Below the pieces are notes generated by a model, which did no database searches, was not told where the DNA came from, and saw only the letters and a list, made by a program, of their open reading frames with translations. Position numbers and translations under genes: made by a program. A stretch of DNA of 12,977 nucleotides from assembly GCA_028289505.1 (NCBI GenBank), contig JANQPK010000416.1:1-12977 (forward strand), written 5' to 3'. This DNA comes from Cyclobacteriaceae bacterium. GTDB taxonomy: Bacteria > Bacteroidota > Bacteroidia > Cytophagales > Cyclobacteriaceae. This document shows positions 1-6,343 of this stretch, in pieces; positions within the stretch are counted from its first letter, which is position 1; every line of letters starts with the position of its first letter.

Positions 1-400
1 GGCGACCTAAAGGCTTAGGTGCAATGGGATTGAGAACAGCATTTTGGTGGCTTAAGCCTACTGCCTTTACTCCACGAATAATACAGGCCCAGGCTGAAAT
101 GGGCTCAAAGTCGGTTATAACCAGTTGATAGTCGGTTACCGGTAAATTCCATATGTCTTGACAGAGCTGAAGGAAGTTGCTGTGTTTCCAGGTTTCCCAA
201 AAGTTAATTCCTCCCTTTTTGCCGAATACGTAACTAAATCCGTTAAATCTATATTTAACTGGGTATGGCAATGGTAAATCCGCTTGTGTACCACTGACCA
301 GCAAATCTACTTTTGCTTTACGCTTAAGCAGAGGGATTATATCAAGGGCCCTGCTCATGTGTCCATTTCCAGTGCCCTGAATAGCGTAAAGAATCTTCAT
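1..400 (-). CDS. MurG-like glycosyltransferase, N-terminal part (cut by window edge)
   Basis: The first 133 residues are visible; the C-terminus lies beyond position 1. The protein begins MKILYAIQGTGNGHMSRALD, and the GxGNGHxxRA loop is typical of the N-terminal Rossmann domain of MurG/GT28-like (GT-B) glycosyltransferases, where it lies near the acceptor and nucleotide-sugar cleft. A later ITDFEPISAW stretch and a GLSHQNAV stretch fit the same fold. The start ATG (398-400) overlaps the stop of the upstream metallophosphoesterase gene as ATGA, so the two are probably translationally coupled. There is no signal peptide, so the enzyme is likely cytoplasmic or membrane-associated. By context I infer a role in glycolipid or envelope polysaccharide synthesis. 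The acceptor and donor cannot be read from the sequence. Confidence 0.8.
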   Translation of the reverse strand, partial: MKILYAIQGTGNGHMSRALDIIPLLKRKAKVDLLVSGTQADLPLPYPVKYRFNGFSYVFGKKGGINFWETWKHSNFLQLCQDIWNLPVTDYQLVITDFEPISAWACIIRGVKAVGLSHQNAVLNPIAPKPLGR

Positions 401-1248
401 GTTTTTAGTAACTCAAATTCTTCTCTAAGCGCAGTGAACAGCTCACTATTGTCCGGCACTCTATAAGGATTCATAGCTTCGGAGAAATTCTTGGCGTGTT
501 TATCAGTGTGATAATGGTACAGATGCCACTGGCCCTGATGGTATTCTAAAGCAGTCAAATTTTCCACCCAGTCACCTGAATTTAAATAGACCACAGATCC
601 TTTTTGAAGGCTGATAGTTCTCATTTCAGGTTGATGAATATGTCCACAAACTACATAGTCGAACCTGTTTGAGATGGCAATTTCAGCTGCGGTAAGTTCA
701 AAGTCGTTGATAAATTTGACCGCGCTCTTGACACTATTTTTAATTTTCTTGGACATAGAAATAGACCCTCTGCCAAGTTTTTGGTAAATGTAGTTTACTG
801 CTTTGTTTAGCAGGATCAGAAAGTCATAGCCAATGGCTCCTAGCTTGGCCAACCATTTGGAATATTGCATGGAAATGTCAAAAACGTCTCCATGAAAGAA
901 CCAAGCTTTTTTACCATCAAGTCGCAGTACAACTTTATTTACCACTTTGAACGAGGCCATATGAAAGCCGACAAACTTGCGTAGCATTTCATCGTGATTA
1001 CCGGTTATGTAGTAGACTGGAATGCCCTGCACGATCCAATTAGTTATTTGTTTGACGATTTGCATGTGCGACTTGGGCCAGTACCGCTTATTGAACTGCC
1101 ATATGTCAATGATATCGCCATTCAGGATCACCTTCTTGGGTTTAATGCTCTTCATGTATTGCAACAACTCCTTAGCGTGGCAGCCGTAGGTTCCAAGATG
1201 TACATCGGAAATTACCACTACGTCTACCTTACGCTTTTTTTGGGTCAT
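397..1248 (-). CDS. LpxH-like metallophosphoesterase (UDP-2,3-diacylglucosamine diphosphatase family)
   Basis: This 283-residue calcineurin-like phosphoesterase has the full set of metal-binding motifs: DVHLG (D15, H17), NGDIID (D45), GNHDE (83-87), HGD (119-121) and GHIH (202-205), followed by NSGDW (223-227). This pattern is that of the LpxH/COG2908 group, which hydrolyses UDP-2,3-diacylglucosamine to lipid X in lipid A synthesis. It is somewhat longer than a typical LpxH (about 240 residues), with a lysine-rich helical insert around 145-180 that may touch the membrane. Bacteroidota often carry an additional paralogue of this kind, so the exact lipid substrate is uncertain. The ATG at 1246-1248 begins MTQKKRKVDVVV directly before the first beta strand. 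The gene is coupled by ATGA overlap to the downstream glycosyltransferase. No signal peptide is seen. Confidence 0.88.
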   Translation of the reverse strand: MTQKKRKVDVVVISDVHLGTYGCHAKELLQYMKSIKPKKVILNGDIIDIWQFNKRYWPKSHMQIVKQITNWIVQGIPVYYITGNHDEMLRKFVGFHMASFKVVNKVVLRLDGKKAWFFHGDVFDISMQYSKWLAKLGAIGYDFLILLNKAVNYIYQKLGRGSISMSKKIKNSVKSAVKFINDFELTAAEIAISNRFDYVVCGHIHQPEMRTISLQKGSVVYLNSGDWVENLTALEYHQGQWHLYHYHTDKHAKNFSEAMNPYRVPDNSELFTALREEFELLKT

Positions 1249-1381
1249 AAACGCCTAGGAGGTTGTTTTTTAGCAGGTTTGAGTGATTTGAAAGGGGAAT
1301 GGAAAGATCTGTATTTAAACAGAAAAATGCGGATCAAAATGTCCTGTATATGGAATGAAAGCAAGTTCACGGTCTTACTTT

Positions 1382-1403
1382 TTGACTATACAAAAATAGT
1401 CAA
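1382..1403. promoter_or_regulatory. perfect inverted repeat, possible operator
   Basis: The halves TTGACTAT (1382-1389) and ATAGTCAA (1396-1403) are perfect reverse complements with a 6-nt spacer. On the minus strand the spacer forms TATTTTTG (1391-1398), which matches the Bacteroidota -7 consensus TAnnTTTG. It lies about 140 nt upstream of the LpxH-like gene. An operator over a promoter is therefore possible. No good -33 element is visible. The repeat has no U-tract on its minus-strand 3' side, so it is unlikely to be a terminator. Confidence 0.35.
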
Positions 1404-1442
1404 TCAGTATGACCAGAAAATTACATTTTCGTTATCAATTGA

Positions 1443-1811
1443 TTAAAAATCAACCTCAATCGGGGCTTCGTTTAGTACACGTGAACATCTTTGTCGAAAT
1501 GCATTAACATAGGCATTCTCACCAATTTGCTCCAATACGTAATGAGTGATAGCAATAATCTGTTCATCGGTGAGATCTTTCTGCAATATTCTGATGTGTC
1601 TGTCTGTCACCAATTCTGGGTCTTCCAAAAGCAGATTAGCATAGGCATAGGCAGTGGCCTCTTTACTGAGATAAGTTTGCTCGTTAAGTGAATACTTCCT
1701 TAGTATATTGGATATACGCTCTTGAATTTGGTAGTGACTTTGCTTCACAAAAAAGTGTTTACTGTTTGTTGGGGCATCCAATTTAGCAAACAAAAACTTA
1801 TTGTAAAGCAA
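1443..1811 (-). CDS. small hypothetical ORF without ATG, possibly frameshifted
   Basis: A 122-codon frame reads from TTG at 1809-1811 and contains no ATG at all. The open frame continues upstream to a TAG at 1857-1859 without any ATG, GTG or additional TTG. An ATG at 1846-1848 lies in another frame directly before a run of six A (1839-1844). With five A it would enter this frame and give a protein of about 134 residues beginning MEKALSLDKN. The product is helical. The part with DPELVTDRHIRILQKDLTDE faintly resembles the C-terminal helices of AhpD/carboxymuconolactone-decarboxylase proteins, but there is no CxxC pair, so I do not assign a function. It lies beyond the TonB receptor terminator. 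It may use a TTG start, be a recent pseudogene, or reflect a sequencing error. Confidence 0.5.
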   Translation of the reverse strand: MLYNKFLFAKLDAPTNSKHFFVKQSHYQIQERISNILRKYSLNEQTYLSKEATAYAYANLLLEDPELVTDRHIRILQKDLTDEQIIAITHYVLEQIGENAYVNAFRQRCSRVLNEAPIEVDF

Positions 1812-1882
1812 ACCGAGGTTTTTATCCAGCGATAGAGCTTTTTTCCATAAAAGGTACTATTTAGGATAAGTAAATTACCACT

Positions 1883-1914
1883 AAAAAAAGTAGCCTTCAC
1901 TAGTAATTGAAGGC
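1883..1914 (-). terminator. intrinsic terminator of the TonB receptor gene
   Basis: Read on the minus strand, GCCTTCA (1908-1914) pairs with TGAAGGC (1893-1899) around an 8-nt loop, and TAC plus seven T (1883-1889) follow. The stem begins inside the last codons of the receptor gene and the loop contains its TAG stop. This is a clear Rho-independent terminator by shape. It separates the receptor from the ORF at 1443-1811. Confidence 0.8.
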
Positions 1915-4443
1915 CAAACTGAATTCAAAACTTCTTCCCAGCTCATCTGCAAAAAATCTTAACCTATTGAGGTAATCACGATAGCGGGTGTTGGCAATGT
2001 TATTGATACTGAAACCAACTTGAATACTGCTTTTACCTGCAAGCTGCAAGTCAATATTGGCATGAAGATTTAGTAGATGGTATCCATCCGGGGGGGTACT
2101 AATGTCAAGCTCTTCAAAAGAATCAGATACCGGTATAAATACCATAAAGTTATCATCCGGGTACCTAGTCTGTTTAAAAGTCAGTACGCTCTCCAGTGTA
2201 ACCTCCAATGATTTCCATGATGGTTCATCGAAACTAAGACTGTTTTTTACTTGAGGAGCTGGGATATTGATCAATGGACGATTACCGGTTCTATCCTGAC
2301 CATAGGTATATCTTCCAACATGGTTACTAGTCCACTGATCGTTCCATATCGCAGTAATTTGCCCATCGATACCCAATAATACCGCGTCGGTTTGGAAATA
2401 CTCCCAAACCGGAAATGCCCCTCTAATGGTTTGTTCAACTCCACTGGGCTGGAGCAAAACAAAGTTATCCACCACATTCAAATAAGGTGTAATATCCCAA
2501 CCCCATTTTTTCCTTTGTCCTAGAATACTTAAACCCAGCTTATGACTTTGTTCCTGCTGGATCCGAAGGTCTCCCAGTTCGATACGCGCAGCACTATGGT
2601 GTAAACCATCACTAAACAGCTCAGACGGATTAGGGGCTCTTTGAGTAAATGCGTAGTTAAACCTAAGATCCGTTTCTAAGCCGAGTTGGTAATTCAACCC
2701 CAAAGTGTAGCTCAAATTGTGGTACCTGAAGTTTGGATTGGTAAGTAGTTGTGTCGACAGCTCGTCTACGATAATATCAGCAAAATCTTCCTGATACCCT
2801 CTCTCTTCCCACCTTGATTTCCTGTAGAACTTAAAGGCATCAATCTCAACCAAGTCATATCGCAGACCAGCATCGATGGTGCCTTTTTCAGAAATCTGAT
2901 AAGTACTACTGGCATAAACTCCCATTTCATACTTTTCATAGTCTGGTACCAGCCTGCGTACTCCAGTCGAGGGATCCGCAAAGTTATCCTGATATCGATA
3001 CATTAATCCTGCTTCAACAGGTAGTGTACCGTTTTGATTGAGGGTTAGATTCCCACTGAAAGTATGGGTAGACAACTCAAGATCAATAGAGGGTTTGTCC
3101 CTATCATCACCTACTCTTCTATCGAATTCAAATCGATGATTTCTTTGGAAGTCATATTGGAGTTGTAATAGTCCCGCACCAATCTGATGTTCAATCTTGA
3201 ATCTGGCAAGCTGGTGGGTGACCTCCTGTTTGGGTGCATTAATTTGATAAGAAAAGTCTTCCACAATACGTGGTTGCTGGCTGTTAATGGCATCCACCAG
3301 ATCTCCAACATTACCTATGTGTGAAGCAGACAATATTCCAACTTCGGTATCGAAATAAGAATAGTAGGCCTCGAGAATACTCCTTTTGAAATATCTCCCA
3401 ACTGTGAAAGAGGCTCCTTTATCAAAAACTCCAGTATTGGTCAATTGGTAGTCAGGTGCTTGGAAATCCCCAAATCTTTTCAGTGTACCCTGGAGTTTTG
3501 AATACCAGCCGGTTTTACCACTCACCACAACTTCACTGGTTACACTTCCTCCCCAGCCATTGTTAGAGCCGCCTATCCGGGTCCGGCCCATTAAGGTATC
3601 TCTTGGAATCGGATCAGATTCTACTAGGATCAAACCCCCCACCGCATCACCTCCATATCGTAAAGCAGACCCCCCTTTAATCAGATCCACGCTACTAGCT
3701 GCATTGATATCAATCATCAACCCATGTTCATCACCCCACTCCATATCCTGCATTCTCACACCGTGGTTGACTGTGAGAATTCTACTTCCAAAAAGCCCCT
3801 GAATTATAGGTTTGACGATGTGGTTACCTGTTTTCAGGGATGAAACTCCAGGAATCTCATTAAGTACTTCTCCCAGGTTGCGGTGCGTGTAGCGATCAAG
3901 TGTACCCAAACTAAGTACATGATGCTGATCTGAGTTGGTAGCATACTCAAGATCTTCACCAACAATGGTAACCTGTTTCAGCGCCTCTGCGTGGTGCTCC
4001 AGGAATAAGTTTAGTTTGGTGTTTTTCTGCATGTTTACCTGGAGTGTATCTGGTTGACAACCTACGTGACTTACTACCAAAGTATAGATCCCCGGACATA
4101 GGTTATCAATTTGGTAACCGCCATTAATATCGGCTACCACACCTTTGCCTGGTTCCATCAAGTACACTGTGGCATAGCTTAATGAACTTTGGTCATGTTC
4201 ATCAATTACCTCTCCACTCAAACTCAACTTACAGGTACTGTCAACCTGGGCCATAGATGTTATCCACCAGCAGGACAATGTAAGTATGAATAGGAGCCTT
4301 TTCAAGAAAAGAAGATTCAAGAGAATATAATCTGCTAAGGTACGTATTCCTTGGCTAATAAATGGTGGCTGAAAACGCTTCAGTAAAATCGAAATACCTC
4401 TGGTTGATTCTCTGCCAAATGCGAAATCAACGGGTAAATTCAT
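1900..4443 (-). CDS. TonB-dependent outer-membrane receptor with CarboxypepD_reg-like domain
   Basis: The product has 847 residues from the ATG at 4441-4443, but the signal peptide LKRLLFILTLSCWWITSMA begins only at residue 47, a TTG at 4303-4305. The true start is probably that TTG (about 801 residues), because the first 46 residues look unlike an export signal. After cleavage near MAQ come a CarboxypepD_reg-like beta-sandwich (about 72-160), a plug domain (about 165-290; conserved LGEVLNEIPGVSS and IKGGSALRYGGDAVGGLI), and a long beta-barrel ending in FEFSLAFNY with the expected C-terminal aromatic residue. Such proteins import metal chelates, cofactors or oligomers with energy from TonB-ExbBD. 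The plug segment QDMEWGDEHG recalls a Bacteroidota subgroup of metal or small-ligand receptors, but the substrate cannot be assigned. No SusD partner lies next to it, which argues against a glycan (SusCD) system. Its own terminator overlaps the stop codon. Confidence 0.9.
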   Translation of the reverse strand: MNLPVDFAFGRESTRGISILLKRFQPPFISQGIRTLADYILLNLLFLKRLLFILTLSCWWITSMAQVDSTCKLSLSGEVIDEHDQSSLSYATVYLMEPGKGVVADINGGYQIDNLCPGIYTLVVSHVGCQPDTLQVNMQKNTKLNLFLEHHAEALKQVTIVGEDLEYATNSDQHHVLSLGTLDRYTHRNLGEVLNEIPGVSSLKTGNHIVKPIIQGLFGSRILTVNHGVRMQDMEWGDEHGLMIDINAASSVDLIKGGSALRYGGDAVGGLILVESDPIPRDTLMGRTRIGGSNNGWGGSVTSEVVVSGKTGWYSKLQGTLKRFGDFQAPDYQLTNTGVFDKGASFTVGRYFKRSILEAYYSYFDTEVGILSASHIGNVGDLVDAINSQQPRIVEDFSYQINAPKQEVTHQLARFKIEHQIGAGLLQLQYDFQRNHRFEFDRRVGDDRDKPSIDLELSTHTFSGNLTLNQNGTLPVEAGLMYRYQDNFADPSTGVRRLVPDYEKYEMGVYASSTYQISEKGTIDAGLRYDLVEIDAFKFYRKSRWEERGYQEDFADIIVDELSTQLLTNPNFRYHNLSYTLGLNYQLGLETDLRFNYAFTQRAPNPSELFSDGLHHSAARIELGDLRIQQEQSHKLGLSILGQRKKWGWDITPYLNVVDNFVLLQPSGVEQTIRGAFPVWEYFQTDAVLLGIDGQITAIWNDQWTSNHVGRYTYGQDRTGNRPLINIPAPQVKNSLSFDEPSWKSLEVTLESVLTFKQTRYPDDNFMVFIPVSDSFEELDISTPPDGYHLLNLHANIDLQLAGKSSIQVGFSINNIANTRYRDYLNRLRFFADELGRSFEFSLAFNY

Positions 4444-4689
4444 TCTAGGCTGTACTTTAAAACGATAATCAAAGGTAAAACTCAGGTTACCCCTGGTGAA
4501 AACCAGGATAGTTACTGGTAGAGAGGAACGTTATATTAAATAGTCGTTCTTATTTGTTTTGAAGGTGAGCAGGCCTCCCAGGGCAAACAATAGGCCGGAG
4601 TCTGGCACTTGGTTGAAACAATCTGAAGAATAATATGATTTATTCTTATATCTTTAATGCGTTATACCTCTTAATTAATTGTAAATCAA
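4444..4689. other. divergent intergenic region with hairpin and micro-ORF
   Basis: This region lies between the divergent TonB receptor and the plus-strand secreted protein gene. If the receptor starts at the TTG (4305), the non-coding stretch grows to 384 bases. It holds a perfect 6-bp hairpin CCTGGT-GAAA-ACCAGG (4492-4507), a GGCCT/AGGCC inverted repeat (4572-4576 and 4592-4596), and a minus-strand micro-ORF from GTG at 4608 to TAA at 4531. The micro-ORF encodes 25 residues with a hydrophobic core GLLFALGGLLTF and a basic tail. I see no recognisable riboswitch or convincing plus-strand promoter; TATCTTTA at 4649-4656 is a weak -7 candidate for the 4690 gene. Confidence 0.5.
4470..4477 (-). 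promoter_or_regulatory. possible -7 promoter element for the TonB receptor gene
   Basis: On the minus strand TACCTTTG fits the Bacteroidota -7 consensus TAnnTTTG exactly. Transcription would begin about 20 nt before the ATG at 4443 and about 155 nt before the TTG preceding the signal peptide. A perfect hairpin (4492-4507) lies just upstream, where the -33 region or an operator would sit. No good TTTG box is visible at the usual spacing, so this is a candidate only. Confidence 0.3.
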
Positions 4690-5166
4690 ATGAACACAAC
4701 AACATTTAAACTAGTACTTCTGGCCTTGATTATCCCAGCAACTGTTTTTGCTCAGTCAAACAAGGAAGAGGTGGATTATATCCAGTCGATATTCGGCATG
4801 GAGAAAAAGGCCATAATGTCCGATTTTATTAAGCTAGATGACTCCTCCAAAGATGCATTCTGGGCTCTTTACGATGAGTATGAAGGCGCCAGAAAGGAGT
4901 TGGGGCGTAATAGACTGTCGATCCTTAACGACTATGCAAAGAATTATGGGAACCTCAATAGTGAGCAGATTGATGCTCTGGCCAAAAGAAGCACCAAACA
5001 AGTGAGTGGGGATGAGGCTTTGAGGTACAAATATTATAACAAGCTTAAGAAAGTCGCAGGACATGAAGCTGCAGCTCAGTTTTATCAGATTGAAGGTTAC
5101 TTTAACGCAGCTATCCGAATGAGTATTTTGGAGAGCATTCCCTTCATTGGTGAACTAGACGACTAA
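4690..5166 (+). CDS. secreted helical protein of unknown function
   Basis: The 158-residue product begins with a clear signal peptide (1-21, ending TVFAQS), so it should be exported to the periplasm or surface. The mature part is almost wholly alpha-helical and charged. A stretch near residues 45-85 (FWALYDEYEGARKELGRNRL) is followed by NLNSEQIDAL, and a second helical pair ends in GYFNAAIRMS. This layout distantly recalls Spy/CpxP-like periplasmic helical proteins with LTxxQ motifs, but the motif itself is not convincing. I do not recognise a named family. The gene is preceded by an A/T-rich leader without Shine-Dalgarno sequence and is followed by a strong hairpin at 5190-5218, so it may be a single-gene transcript. 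It diverges from the TonB receptor, which may mean shared control. Confidence 0.8.
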   Translation: MNTTTFKLVLLALIIPATVFAQSNKEEVDYIQSIFGMEKKAIMSDFIKLDDSSKDAFWALYDEYEGARKELGRNRLSILNDYAKNYGNLNSEQIDALAKRSTKQVSGDEALRYKYYNKLKKVAGHEAAAQFYQIEGYFNAAIRMSILESIPFIGELDD

Positions 5167-5189
5167 AAAATTATCCAATAAATTAATAC

Positions 5190-5218
5190 CTGAACGATGG
5201 CCTGCGGTCATCGTTCAG
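5190..5218 (+). terminator. 13-bp hairpin downstream of the 4690 gene, flanked by direct repeats
   Basis: CTGAACGATGGCC (5190-5202) pairs with GGTCATCGTTCAG (5206-5218), with one G-U pair and a 3-nt loop. No T-tract follows directly, so termination would be weak or Rho-assisted, or the hairpin may protect mRNA ends. The octamer TAATACCT occurs on both sides (5184-5191 and 5220-5227). Confidence 0.5.
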
Positions 5219-5332
5219 CTAATACCTTTATTCATTCAACTCCTTAGGATTAGCCTAATACTCCTTTGCCTTACTTTTAGTCTAGGCATTAAGGCACAAA
5301 CCATAAAACCTGCTAAACTCCAGGTTCCGCAG

Positions 5333-6343
5333 GTGGTTTTTACCCATCCTCAAAACCTTGAAGATGGAAGTGCAGATAAAGCTATACTCAAGCAAATACG
5401 CGATTTAATACAAGCAACACCAAGAGGAGAGGAAATCACCGTTTGTGTCTTCAAATTTGGACTGGAGGATTTGGCCCTGGAGTTAATAAAGGCACAAAAA
5501 AGGGGGGTAAAAGTTAGGGTAATCCTGAACAAAGGAGACACCAGCAAGGAAACGAATAAGGAGGTAAAAGGTTTGATGAAGGCCGAGCTGGAAGACTTTC
5601 ATTATATCGAAAATGAAATTTCTGAAAAAGGTATTATCCATAATAAATTCATACTATTCTCTAGTGTCGAATCTATTGGGGGCCCTTTAGATAATCTGGT
5701 TTTGCAAACCTCATCTAATTTTCAGAAGAAGGGTGCCAAAAAGCTTCAGGATATGCTAATCATTTCCAGTAGTCAACTATATTATTGTTTTTTTAACTTT
5801 TGGTATCAGATCAAGGTCTTAGGTGAGACGAAACAGCTCGAACACTACGAGTTTTCCACTTGTTCGGATCAAAACAGCCGGGCATTCTATTTTCCGAAAC
5901 GTCGAAACCAGGAGGAGTTTGGTGGGGATGAAGTAGTTAAAGCCCTAAAAGCTATCGAAGACCCCTCCAAAGCCGAGATCCGATTTGCTCATGGTAAATG
6001 GGACGACAATCGTGAGCAGGTAGTTGAAGCATTGCAAAAGCTGCGGGAACAAGGAGCTCGTGTTGAAGTAGTAACCAATCGAGATGTTGATAAAGATATA
6101 AGAAAAGAATTAAAGGATCTGGAGCAAGGCATAGACTACCTTACGGATGACTACAATATGCATACAAAGTTTTTCCTTATATATGACCAGGGTGTTGGTC
6201 AGGTATGGACTGGCTCTCATAACCTAACAGATCGTTCACTAAGAGAAAACTTCGAGGTACTGTTAAAAATTGAAGACCCCGATGTATACCAATCTTACTT
6301 GGAGTATTTTGTCAGTATCAAAGCACTTGCAGCTTCCGATTAG
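5333..6343 (+). CDS. PLD-like (HKD family) exported protein with degenerate active-site motifs
   Basis: From the GTG at 5333 the product has 336 residues in two phospholipase D-like halves. Half one has HNK (103-105) with TSSN (127-130). Half two has HTK (277-279) with VWTGSHN (291-297), as in PLDc_2 proteins. The Asp of HxKx4D is missing in both: Ser lies at the place in half one, and Tyr in half two with Asp one position later. Both His and Lys are kept, so activity is possible but uncertain; substrates of the family are phospholipids or nucleic acids. The open frame extends upstream to 5158 and encodes a signal-peptide-like stretch ending LTFSLGIKAQ (about 5243-5299), but there is no ATG, GTG or TTG in front of it. 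The real start may be a rare codon such as ATT at 5249, or the gene may be damaged. The TAG stop overlaps the region where the porin gene begins. Confidence 0.75.
   Translation: MVFTHPQNLEDGSADKAILKQIRDLIQATPRGEEITVCVFKFGLEDLALELIKAQKRGVKVRVILNKGDTSKETNKEVKGLMKAELEDFHYIENEISEKGIIHNKFILFSSVESIGGPLDNLVLQTSSNFQKKGAKKLQDMLIISSSQLYYCFFNFWYQIKVLGETKQLEHYEFSTCSDQNSRAFYFPKRRNQEEFGGDEVVKALKAIEDPSKAEIRFAHGKWDDNREQVVEALQKLREQGARVEVVTNRDVDKDIRKELKDLEQGIDYLTDDYNMHTKFFLIYDQGVGQVWTGSHNLTDRSLRENFEVLLKIEDPDVYQSYLEYFVSIKALAASD

Noticed and set aside
994..1446. Plus-strand 150-codon open frame
   Set aside because: It is mostly antisense to the LpxH-like gene, which has all five phosphoesterase motifs.
4490..4610. 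Possible cobalamin riboswitch on the plus strand (CCTGGTGAAAACCAGG and GGCCGGAGTCTGGC)
   Set aside because: Only loose likeness to the GGTGnAAATCC and B12-box parts. The GGGAA and CCCGC core parts are missing, and the downstream gene is not a transporter or cobalamin enzyme.
6270..6326. Longer start for the porin at ATG 6270
   Set aside because: It would overlap the PLD-like gene by 74 nt and put a non-hydrophobic, uncharged-to-polar stretch before an obvious signal peptide.
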